Assembly (NCBI GenBank): GCA_043736515.1
Contig: JAYTCK010000013.1
Coordinates: 14,345-78,344, forward strand
Source: MHLP01 sp043736515
GTDB taxonomy: Bacteria > Patescibacteriota > Minisyncoccia > Phycocordibacterales > UBA6899
Length of the DNA: 64,000 nt
Direction of reading: 5' to 3'
Part shown: one piece after another, positions 24,346-30,168 of the stretch
How positions within the stretch are numbered: the first letter of the stretch is position 1
Layout: every line of letters begins with the position of its first letter
Made by a program: the position numbers and the translations under genes
Notes under the pieces: generated by a model
Told to the model about the DNA's origin: nothing
The model's database searches: none
What the model saw: the letters and a program-made list of their open reading frames with translations, nothing else

Positions 24346-24516
24346 TTTCTCGCCTTACAGGCGCAGTACCCCTTTCCCATTTCTGAGGATTCAGAAATCC
24401 TCAGAAATATGGGAGAAGGGCTTCGAATCCCGACGAAAGGCACGCAGGTGCCTTTCTCGCCCCGACAATATGAAAAAAGAACCTTCATTAGGTTCTTTTT
24501 TTATATTGTCGGGGCG
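24346..24516 (+). repeat. Inverted, interrupted copy of the tRNA-Pro 3' part with element B
   Basis: On the plus strand, opposite to tRNA-Pro, come in order: a small hairpin CGCC/GGCG (24351-24363), a block close to the complement of GTACTGCGCCTGTAAGGCG, a long A/T-rich hairpin (CCCAT...ATGGG), a T-arm-like GGGCTTCGAATCCC (24418-24431), an inserted hairpin GAAAGGCAC/GTGCCTTTC (24435-24456), and the tRNA-Pro 3' acceptor sequence GCCCCGACAATAT. This forms a near-perfect inverted repeat with the real tRNA end and frames a terminator. A sister copy follows tRNA-Gly(GCC). Confidence 0.65.
24473..24502 (-). terminator. Intrinsic terminator after tRNA-Pro
   Basis: Stem AAAGAACCT/AGGTTCTTT with poly-A and poly-T flanks on both sides, so it can work in either direction. 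It is nested inside the larger inverted repeat made from the tRNA 3' end. Confidence 0.8.
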
Positions 24517-24581
24517 CCGGGATTCGAACCCGGAGTCGCTCGCTCCCAAAGCGAGAATGTTAGCCGTTACACCACGCCCCG
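24509..24581 (-). tRNA. tRNA-Pro(UGG)
   Basis: The minus-strand cloverleaf has acceptor CGGGGCG/CGCCCCG, anticodon loop TTTGGGA (anticodon UGG) between CTCGC and GCGAG, and T arm CCGGG/CCCGG with loop TTCGAAT. CCA is not encoded, so the CCA-adding enzyme in this window is needed. Both flanks carry partial copies of this tRNA. Confidence 0.95.
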
Positions 24582-24638
24582 TATATTTACTACCTTGTGA
24601 CACACGCTCATTTCGCACAAGCACTGAGTGTTAGCCGT

Positions 24639-24752
24639 CTCCGTACCGGAGCTGTACACCTTTTGGATTTTTCGGAAAAAACCTCAAAAGGTCTTGCGGT
24701 GTGGCTCCCATAGGAATGGGTTCCCTTTTGCCACACCTCACACCACGCCCCG
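24639..24752 (-). repeat. tRNA-Pro 5'-end copy (24740-24752) joined to element A, copy 2
   Basis: On the minus strand 13 nt equal to the tRNA-Pro 5' end (to the D stem) run into the element: P1 GGTGTGGC/GCCACACC (24730-24737 with 24698-24705), P2 CCTTTTG/CAAAAGG (24685-24691 with 24659-24665), TGTACAG, and P3 CTCCG/CGGAG (24639-24651). tRNA-like ACGGCTAACACTC then resumes the D loop in degenerate form. The insertion point is thus in the D loop here, not the T arm. Confidence 0.7.
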
Positions 24753-24812
24753 TTAAACAACAAAACGCTCATCTGAGCGTTTTGAGTATAGCAGATAGTG
24801 AAACAAAGACAA

Positions 24813-25964
24813 TCAGAAGTTGCGGAATACGTCTCGGGCCATATCGCGAGAAGTTGTGTATCTCATTTTTGCCATATCCATATTTAACTTCTCGATTTGA
24901 GTCCTTATTTGTGCTTGCTTTATATTCTTACGGTCAATTTGGTCATATATATTCGCGACCCCATGTTCGGCTCTCAAGCTTTTTGTATCTCTACGGACTT
25001 CGTCCTTCACCGTCTTTATTTCCGTCGTTGCATCAAGACGAATCTCCTGCTCATTTAATTTAGCAATTTGGGCTTCATATCTTGCCTGTTCGGCGGCCGA
25101 GGGGTTGGGCTTGGAAAGAAATGCTGCCCGCGCCTCTGCCCGCTGGGTTTTCAGTTGCGCCTTGCTTACATCATACCTTGCTTCCATTTGCATGGGTTGG
25201 GTTCTGTTCTCTACACGTGACTCAACCTCGGCAATTCGGGAATTTCCGCCTGCTCGTAACAATAGCTCCTCTTTTTCTCTATCTAGCTTCTCATGCTGCA
25301 TCGCAAGATTTTGTTGCTGTTGTTGCATACGTTCAATTCGTTGTCCTCCTTGCACTCCACGCTCAATTGGACGGATAACGCCTCCTTCAATTGTTTTTCC
25401 AAGTCTTGGATTTTGAGCTCCGACAACACCGGCCACTACAGGGATAAAGTCAACATAGCCCGCCGCTTCTGCATTGTCGGTGTGCGAAAAAGCCGCAATT
25501 GCGACCACTACGCCGGTAGTTACATGACGCACAGCTTTAAGCGATCCATTCATTAATTTCTTTAACAGACCACTGCTTTGCTCAGCTTTTTCCGCATTCT
25601 CTGGGCTCTCCACAGCAGCAAAAGTACCGCCCACTGCTGCAACACGAGCAGCTTGGTTTGATTTTCCTTCCACATCGAGGGCATTAAGCGCCATCGCTTC
25701 GGTTCCCTCCCCTACCTCTGCCGCTAACCCTTGATTCTCTGGAGTAAGATTGGTAAATTCCATAACTGCATTTTGTGTGGCAGGTGGAAGTTCTGACATT
25801 TCTATAATCTCAATTGATTCAGAGTCTGGAGACTCATTAAGATTAGTGACATCAGATATACCGCTCTCCTTCTCTGCCTCTGATATATGTACCGGAATTA
25901 TGTCTTCGTGAATCACAACTCCTTCCTCCTCGGGTATTTCGAAACTTTGGAATTTCTCGCTCAT
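24813..25964 (-). CDS. Unknown protein with membrane helix and long coiled coil
   Basis: 383 residues, not recognised. The N-terminal third is acidic and low in structure. A hydrophobic segment near residues 145-160 (VTTGVVVAIAAFSH) and another near 170-182 could span or touch the membrane. From about residue 205 a long charged helical region (QQQQQNLAMQHEKLDREKEE and later Gln/Lys/Glu-rich helices) predicts coiled coil. It forms a pair with the small gene 9 bp upstream. It could be a cell-envelope scaffold; this is a guess from shape only. Confidence 0.75.
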   Translation of the reverse strand: MSEKFQSFEIPEEEGVVIHEDIIPVHISEAEKESGISDVTNLNESPDSESIEIIEMSELPPATQNAVMEFTNLTPENQGLAAEVGEGTEAMALNALDVEGKSNQAARVAAVGGTFAAVESPENAEKAEQSSGLLKKLMNGSLKAVRHVTTGVVVAIAAFSHTDNAEAAGYVDFIPVVAGVVGAQNPRLGKTIEGGVIRPIERGVQGGQRIERMQQQQQNLAMQHEKLDREKEELLLRAGGNSRIAEVESRVENRTQPMQMEARYDVSKAQLKTQRAEARAAFLSKPNPSAAEQARYEAQIAKLNEQEIRLDATTEIKTVKDEVRRDTKSLRAEHGVANIYDQIDRKNIKQAQIRTQIEKLNMDMAKMRYTTSRDMARDVFRNF

Positions 25965-25973
25965 ATAAAAATA

Positions 25974-26252
25974 TTACGCTAATGCTTCTTCGTATTCACG
26001 ACGCTCTTGCTTCACAATTTCGTGAAGCTTTTTTAAATTTCCCTGAGCATCGAGCTTTTTCTTCAAATTTTTTACAATCGCATCGATACCAAACGGATCT
26101 TCCTCGCAGACTTGTATAAACATCAGGAGCATCACGTCGGCCACAAACGGAATTCGTCCAGAAAGAATTTTTTTATCTTCAGCAGGAATATGCGATTGTT
26201 CAACAATTGCAGTTGCTTTTTCAGTCAGTTCCTTGCGTGATTGTTCTATCAT
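25974..26252 (-). CDS. Small unknown helical protein
   Basis: 92 residues, mostly helical and charged, with LTEKATAIVEQSHIPAEDKKIL and a hydrophobic centre (FVADVMLLMFIQVCEED). I do not recognise it. It is cotranscribed with the coiled-coil protein downstream. It is the last minus-strand gene before the parS region. Confidence 0.65.
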   Translation of the reverse strand: MIEQSRKELTEKATAIVEQSHIPAEDKKILSGRIPFVADVMLLMFIQVCEEDPFGIDAIVKNLKKKLDAQGNLKKLHEIVKQERREYEEALA

Positions 26253-26440
26253 ATATACATTAATACTATATCACAATTTTAATATAAAGCAAATCCTAGC
26301 CAGGCTTTTCTGACTAAGTTTTATACAGGACAGTATACCACCAGAACTTTTTCTTACATATGTAATTTATTTAACTGAGGAGCGCCGCACAAAACATTAG
26401 GTAGGCCTGACCGATCAATATCTTACGAATTACTATAAAA

Positions 26441-26460
26441 AACGTTTCACGTGAAACGTT
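26441..26460. promoter_or_regulatory. parS centromere-like site (best copy)
   Basis: AACGTTTCACGTGAAACGTT is a perfect palindrome. Its central 14 bp GTTTCACGTGAAAC equal the core of bacterial parS, the ParB loading site, which normally lies near oriC. Confidence 0.8.
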
Positions 26461-26474
26461 TTATGTATTTGTTG

Positions 26475-26490
26475 TGTTTCACGTGCTACC
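26475..26490. promoter_or_regulatory. parS-like site with one intact half
   Basis: TGTTTCACGTGCTACC: the left 11 bases match the parS consensus, the right half has diverged. Confidence 0.4.
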
Positions 26491-26573
26491 AAATTGGCAA
26501 GAAATGAACACTTTGTTAATTAAATATAAAACACCATCTCGTTACACATGAAACTAACTATCGCGCACAATCA

Positions 26574-26969
26574 CTACAAAATGACATCATGAATTACATT
26601 TACTCGTGCAGTTTTGTTAAAAGCGTTCAATTCTATAGTAATTACATCAAACTGCCAGTCTTCGGAAACATTATATTCGAAAATATATGCTTGGATTGTG
26701 CGGCCAATACTCTGAAGCTTTGATTTGTGTACATTATCTTCCGGGCGGTAATTATCAAGTTTCTCCCCTAATGTTCCACGTGTAACAGTTTTCACCTCAA
26801 CAAAGTGCAAGCGTTGATTTTTCCTGCAAATAACATCAATCTCTCCATACTTTTTTAAGTAATTTCGCTCAGCTATCGAAAAACCTTGTTTCACAAGAAA
26901 CCTAACTGCAATATCCTCACCAATTTGGCCAACTTTTTGTTTTTCTGTTTTTTCACCCATTTCTCCCAT
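26574..26969 (-). CDS. yraN: YraN/UPF0102 family nuclease-like protein
   Basis: A 131-residue protein with the restriction-endonuclease-like core of the UPF0102 family: GEDIAVRFLVKQGFSIAERNY, then KKYGEIDVICRKNQRLHFVEVKT, in which Glu, Asp and the E-x-K triplet form a probable metal site. Its exact role is not settled in the family; links to DNA recombination or repair are suspected. The start may be M1 or M4. A parS-like site lies within the coding region (26772-26787). Confidence 0.85.
   Translation of the reverse strand: MGEMGEKTEKQKVGQIGEDIAVRFLVKQGFSIAERNYLKKYGEIDVICRKNQRLHFVEVKTVTRGTLGEKLDNYRPEDNVHKSKLQSIGRTIQAYIFEYNVSEDWQFDVITIELNAFNKTARVNVIHDVIL
26772..26787. promoter_or_regulatory. 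parS-like site inside yraN
   Basis: TGTTCCACGTGTAACA matches the parS consensus at 14 of 16 bases. The identical 16-mer occurs again at 27079-27094. Confidence 0.65.
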
Positions 26970-26982
26970 ACTAATCTAAAAC

Positions 26983-26998
26983 CGTTCCACATGAAACA
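26983..26998. promoter_or_regulatory. parS-like site upstream of yraN
   Basis: CGTTCCACATGAAACA matches parS at 13 of 16 bases and lies just upstream of yraN. Confidence 0.5.
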
Positions 26999-27078
26999 TT
27001 CTCAAACACAGAACGGCATGGTACGGCAATTAAGCCGGCATACGCACTGTGCCAATCAGCAATGAAACTTCCTGGCAA

Positions 27079-27094
27079 TGTTCCACGTGTAACA
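27079..27094. promoter_or_regulatory. parS-like site near the DnaA boxes
   Basis: TGTTCCACGTGTAACA, a second exact copy of the 16-mer found inside yraN, 250 bp from the DnaA box cluster. Confidence 0.65.
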
Positions 27095-27124
27095 TCTGAT
27101 TGCCACGATCATGTCTCTTCTGAA

Positions 27125-27470
27125 ATGCTTGGCTTTTTATGATTTATTAGACTTTTTTAAAAAATCCTTCGCGAAGCTATCCACTGTTTAAAAACCCGCG
27201 CTTTATCCTGCGAGGTTCAACCTCGTAGGATGTTATATAAAGCCTAATTCTTGAAGGAATACTGACTATTAAAAGAGGTCTCATGTGTAGCTGCCATAAA
27301 AACTGAGCCGAAGCACTGAGGGTAGTGTCTGTGTATAAACATGTGGATAGTGTGCATAAAGGACACTCAAGGACACAATTTTGTCCTTTATAAACACTAT
27401 ACACAGGGTTATCCACAGTTGTGCGCACAGGAGGTGACAAAAAGCGCGAGTTGCTATTTAATTAGAAAAG
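27125..27470. other. Probable chromosomal replication origin (oriC)
   Basis: DnaA boxes are clustered: TTATACACA (minus, 27330-27338), CTATCCACA (minus, 27342-27350), TTATGCACA (minus, 27351-27359), CTATACACA (plus, 27397-27405) and TTATCCACA (plus, 27409-27417), plus a looser CTATCCACT at 27177-27185. An A/T-rich stretch at 27133-27165 could be the unwinding element. Nearly all genes to the left (4.8-27 kb) are on the minus strand and most to the right on the plus strand, as expected around an origin. parS-like sites adjoin. dnaA and dnaN are not here. Confidence 0.8.
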
Positions 27471-27492
27471 AGCCTTGCCGTATGGAGGTATT

Positions 27493-27876
27493 GTGGAAAA
27501 CAGACTGAAAGTTTTGGTTGTTGAAGATGATTCTGATCTTCAAGATGCCTACCGAATGAGCCTTGAGCATCTTGTAGACGTTGTCACTGCCGGCAGTATT
27601 TCCTCAGCAATGACTGCGCTGCGACGTGAAAAAAAGTTTTCGCTTATTATTCTCGATGGGAATGTCCCACGGCGCGATAATGAGCCTTTGATGCAGACGA
27701 CGGTTGAACTTGCACAACACATCTCGTTTGTACTTGGCATCCCCATGATTTCCGCTTCCGGCGACGAGAAATTAAACGACATACTTGTCTGCAGAGGCTG
27801 TATACGAGCAGACAAGTTCACTGCTGTTCAAGAAGCGGAGAGGTTCCTTGCGGGAATTAATGCCAAAATAACCTAG
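27493..27876 (+). CDS. Receiver-domain response regulator
   Basis: A single receiver domain: acidic VVEDDSDL, probable phospho-Asp in LIILDGNVPRRDNEP, Ser in MISASGDEK and Lys in IRADKFTAV. I chose GTG at 27493 (127 residues) because GGAGG lies 5 nt before it; the longer frame would need a TTG at 27475. No sensor kinase is adjacent. It is the first plus-strand gene after the origin and ends in a strong terminator. Confidence 0.8.
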   Translation: MENRLKVLVVEDDSDLQDAYRMSLEHLVDVVTAGSISSAMTALRREKKFSLIILDGNVPRRDNEPLMQTTVELAQHISFVLGIPMISASGDEKLNDILVCRGCIRADKFTAVQEAERFLAGINAKIT

Positions 27877-27889
27877 CTGTAGTACAGCT

Positions 27890-27912
27890 GCCCGAAATTT
27901 TCGGGCTTTTTT
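27890..27912 (+). terminator. Intrinsic terminator
   Basis: Hairpin GCCCGAAA/TTTCGGGC with six T follows the receiver-domain gene. Confidence 0.85.
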
Positions 27913-28019
27913 ATTGGTCTTTCATTAGCAAAATTGGCGGGAGGAGGATCGTCGTTAATTTGCCATTTCAAATAAGATTCGCTAGTATATGGCGACACGC
28001 TGAGCATAAAAATGCGCTT

Positions 28020-28172
28020 GCGGGTATGGTTTAGTGGTAGAATACGTCCTTGCCAAGGATGAGACGGGAGTGAGGTGTGGCTACTGGGAACCCATTCTGA
28101 TGGGGCCACACCGCAAGACCTTTTGAGGTTTTTTCTGAAAAATCCAAAAGGTGTACAGGTCCTGTAGGGACC
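28020..28172 (+). repeat. tRNA-Gly(GCC) 5'-part copy (28020-28071) joined to element A, copy 3
   Basis: 52 nt identical to the downstream tRNA-Gly(GCC), up to and including the first T of its T loop, run straight into the element: GAG, P1 GGTGTGGC/GCCACACC (28074-28081 with 28105-28112) with an inner CCCAT/ATGGG hairpin, GCAAGA, P2 CCTTTTG/CAAAAGG (28119-28125 with 28145-28151), TGTACAG, and P3 GGTCC/GGACC (28158-28172). It resumes as CGATTCTCCCTA, the tRNA T-arm 3' strand, then degenerates. P1 and P3 differ from copy 1 by paired, compensating changes. Confidence 0.75.
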
Positions 28173-28198
28173 GATTCTCCCTAAATGAGGAATCGCGG

Positions 28199-28204
28199 TA
28201 CAAT
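28199..28204 (+). promoter_or_regulatory. -10 box TACAAT for the intact tRNA-Gly(GCC)
   Basis: TACAAT ends 9 nt before the first base of the tRNA, so the intact tRNA has its own promoter, independent of the upstream half-copy. Confidence 0.55.
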
Positions 28205-28213
28205 ATAAAAAAT

Positions 28214-28284
28214 GCGGGTATGGTTTAGTGGTAGAATACGTCCTTGCCAAGGATGAGACGGGAGTTCGATTCTCCCTACCCGCA
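28214..28284 (+). tRNA. tRNA-Gly(GCC)
   Basis: Cloverleaf with acceptor GCGGGTA/TACCCGC, anticodon loop TTGCCAA (anticodon GCC) between CGTCC and GGATG, and T arm GGGAG/CTCCC with loop TTCGATT. CCA is not encoded. It is flanked by a 5'-part copy with element A upstream and an inverted 3'-part copy with element B downstream. Confidence 0.95.
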
Positions 28285-28450
28285 CAAATACAAAAATACC
28301 GCCGCCGCAAGGCGGTATTTTGTATTTGTGCGGGTAAGAAGTGCCCCACGGCACTTCGTGGGAGAATCGAAGCCGTTCTCCCATAATTTTAAGCGACAAC
28401 CGCTGTCGTTTAAAATTGGGAAACGGGTACTGCGCCTGTAAGGCGAGATT
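28277..28450 (-). repeat. Palindromic tRNA-Gly 3' end with element B
   Basis: The tRNA 3' end and trailer (28277-28303) form an inverted repeat with 28311-28336 (one bulge), with a GC-rich tip that may stop transcription. The inverted copy goes on: a hairpin AAGTGCC/GGCACTT (28339-28356) is inserted, then GGGAGAATCGAA, the complement of the tRNA T arm (28360-28371), then a long hairpin (CCCATAATTTTAA...), then GTACTGCGCCTGTAAGGCG. The last block and the order of stems match the copy beside tRNA-Pro. A further short GGCGATTCTCCCTA at 28481-28494 recalls the T arm again. Confidence 0.65.
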
Positions 28451-28575
28451 CTCATATTTAAGTACCTGCGGAAGTAATCGGCGATTCTCCCTAGTTATGC
28501 CTGCTTAATGCGTAGTTGGCGATTCTTTGATTTTTTGTCAACTGCGCGCTATAGTTGGCCTATTATATAGACGAC

Positions 28576-28647
28576 GCTCCCGTAGTGAAACGGATATCAC
28601 AACGGTCTTCGAAACCGTTAGTCCAAGTTCGAGTCTTGGCGGGAGCA
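28576..28647 (+). tRNA. tRNA-Arg(UCG)
   Basis: Cloverleaf with acceptor GCTCCCG/CGGGAGC, anticodon loop CTTCGAA (anticodon UCG) between ACGGT and ACCGT, and T arm CCAAG/CTTGG. CCA is not encoded. It shows no duplicated halves. It lies 13 bp before the cca gene. Confidence 0.94.
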
Positions 28648-28660
28648 CAAATAGAAATTT

Positions 28661-30148
28661 ATGAAAAAATTATTTTCCATTCCGGAAGAAATATCTTTTG
28701 TAACAAGGACCCTCGAACACGCCGGTTATGAAGCATACCTTGTTGGCGGCTGCGTGCGCGACCTTATCCGCAGTGCGAAACCCAAAGACTGGGACGTGAC
28801 GACCAACGCAAACCCTGATCAAATCATCGGACTTTTTCCAAAAACATTTTACGAAAACGAATACGGCACAGTTGGCGTGGTAAATGAGGAGATTCCGGAA
28901 GGGGACATAGAGCGCGGAACACTGCGTGTTGTTGAGGTTACTCCGTATCGCAAAGAGACAACGTATTCAAACTTTCGACATCCCGACGAAGTATTGTTCT
29001 CTGGAAATTTGCATGACGATCTTCTCCGGCGAGACTTCACGATGAACGCGATTGCGTACAGTACCTCGACGGGAGAGATTGTTGATCCACACATGGGAGT
29101 TGAGGATATTGAGCGCCATCTTATTCGTACCGTTGGCAAGCCCGAAGACCGCTTTCATGAGGATGCGCTCCGTGTCATGCGTGCCATTCGCTTTGGTGCT
29201 GAGCTAGGCTTCGCTATTGAAATGGAGACAATGAATGCTGTTGTGAAGTTCGGACATCGATTGGAGAAAATTGCGGCTGAGCGTATTCGTGATGAATTCA
29301 TAAAAATTATTATGTCGGAGCGCCCAATGGAGGGAATTATTTTGCTGCATCGTGCCGAGATACTCCAATTTATTATGCCTGAGCTAGAGCAAGGACTTGG
29401 GTGCGAACAAAATGGCGATCACATCTACCATGTGTGGGAACACAACCTTCGTGCACTCGAACACTCGAAGGAGCGCAACTGGCCGCTTCATGTACGCATT
29501 GCGGCACTCCTCCATGATGTTGCGAAACCCGCGACACGCAAGTGGGCGGAGGAAAAAAAGGATTGGACATTTTACGGACACGACGTTGTTGGAGGACGAA
29601 TGGCGACGAAAATGCTTGAGCGGCTCAAATTTCCCAAACAATTTATTCATGACGTTGCAACACTCGTGCGGTATCATCTTTTCTTTTCCGATATTGAAAA
29701 AATAACACTTTCTGCAGTAAGACGCATTGTCGCAAATGTTGGACCGGAACTTGTATGGGATCTTATGAATGTTCGTGCCTGCGATCGCATTGGAATGGGG
29801 CGCCCAAAAGAAACTCCATATCGTCTACGCAAATATCACTCAATGATTGAAGAGGCGATGCGCGCCCCAGTCTCCGTGGGAATGCTCAAGATTGATGGTG
29901 CTCGGATTATGGAGGTGGCACAGATCAAACCGGGTCGTGAAATCGGATTTATTTTACATGCACTCTTTAATGAGGTGCTTGATGACCCCTTGAAAAACTC
30001 CGCACAATATTTGGAGGAACGCACAAAGGAGCTCTTAGCTCTTCCGCTAAATGAATTAGCAAAGCTTGGTGAAGCGGGAAAAGAAACGAAGGCAGAAAAA
30101 GAGGAAGGAGAGGTAAGTGCGATACGTAAAAAATACGGCGTAAAGTAA
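28661..30148 (+). CDS. cca: CCA tRNA nucleotidyltransferase
   Basis: Adds or repairs the 3' CCA of tRNAs, needed here because three of four tRNAs lack an encoded CCA. The polymerase-beta head has the G-G-x-V-R-D motif (LVGGCVRDLI) and catalytic DWDVTT. LRRDFTMNAIAY and EDRFHEDALRVMRAIRF are the ATP/CTP-binding signatures. A C-terminal HD domain (VRIAALLHDVAKPATRK, then YGHDVVGG) suggests extra phosphatase or phosphodiesterase activity. The 495 residues fit the HD-containing bacterial class. It lies directly after tRNA-Arg. Confidence 0.95.
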   Translation: MKKLFSIPEEISFVTRTLEHAGYEAYLVGGCVRDLIRSAKPKDWDVTTNANPDQIIGLFPKTFYENEYGTVGVVNEEIPEGDIERGTLRVVEVTPYRKETTYSNFRHPDEVLFSGNLHDDLLRRDFTMNAIAYSTSTGEIVDPHMGVEDIERHLIRTVGKPEDRFHEDALRVMRAIRFGAELGFAIEMETMNAVVKFGHRLEKIAAERIRDEFIKIIMSERPMEGIILLHRAEILQFIMPELEQGLGCEQNGDHIYHVWEHNLRALEHSKERNWPLHVRIAALLHDVAKPATRKWAEEKKDWTFYGHDVVGGRMATKMLERLKFPKQFIHDVATLVRYHLFFSDIEKITLSAVRRIVANVGPELVWDLMNVRACDRIGMGRPKETPYRLRKYHSMIEEAMRAPVSVGMLKIDGARIMEVAQIKPGREIGFILHALFNEVLDDPLKNSAQYLEERTKELLALPLNELAKLGEAGKETKAEKEEGEVSAIRKKYGVK

Positions 30149-30168
30149 TAAAAACATATTTCAATACT

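Larger units (their letters stand above)
26253..26573. other. Intergenic region carrying parS-like sites
   Basis: No gene is seen in 321 bp. It contains a perfect 20-bp palindrome with a parS core at 26441-26460 and a half-match at 26475-26490. The rest is A/T-rich. Confidence 0.6.

Noticed and set aside
27790..27803. 14-bp match (CAGAGGCTGTATAC) between the receiver-domain gene and element A copy 1
   Set aside because: It is short, lies in plausible coding sequence and has none of the element's stems; probably chance.
28072..28172. Element A as a group I intron in tRNA genes
   Set aside because: Insertion after a T fits, but about 100 nt is too short and no P3-P7 core or G-binding site can be drawn.
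28072..28172. Element A as a T-box riboswitch or hammerhead ribozyme
   Set aside because: The T-box sequence is absent and no aminoacyl-tRNA synthetase or amino-acid gene follows. A CTGATG in one copy is not conserved in the others.
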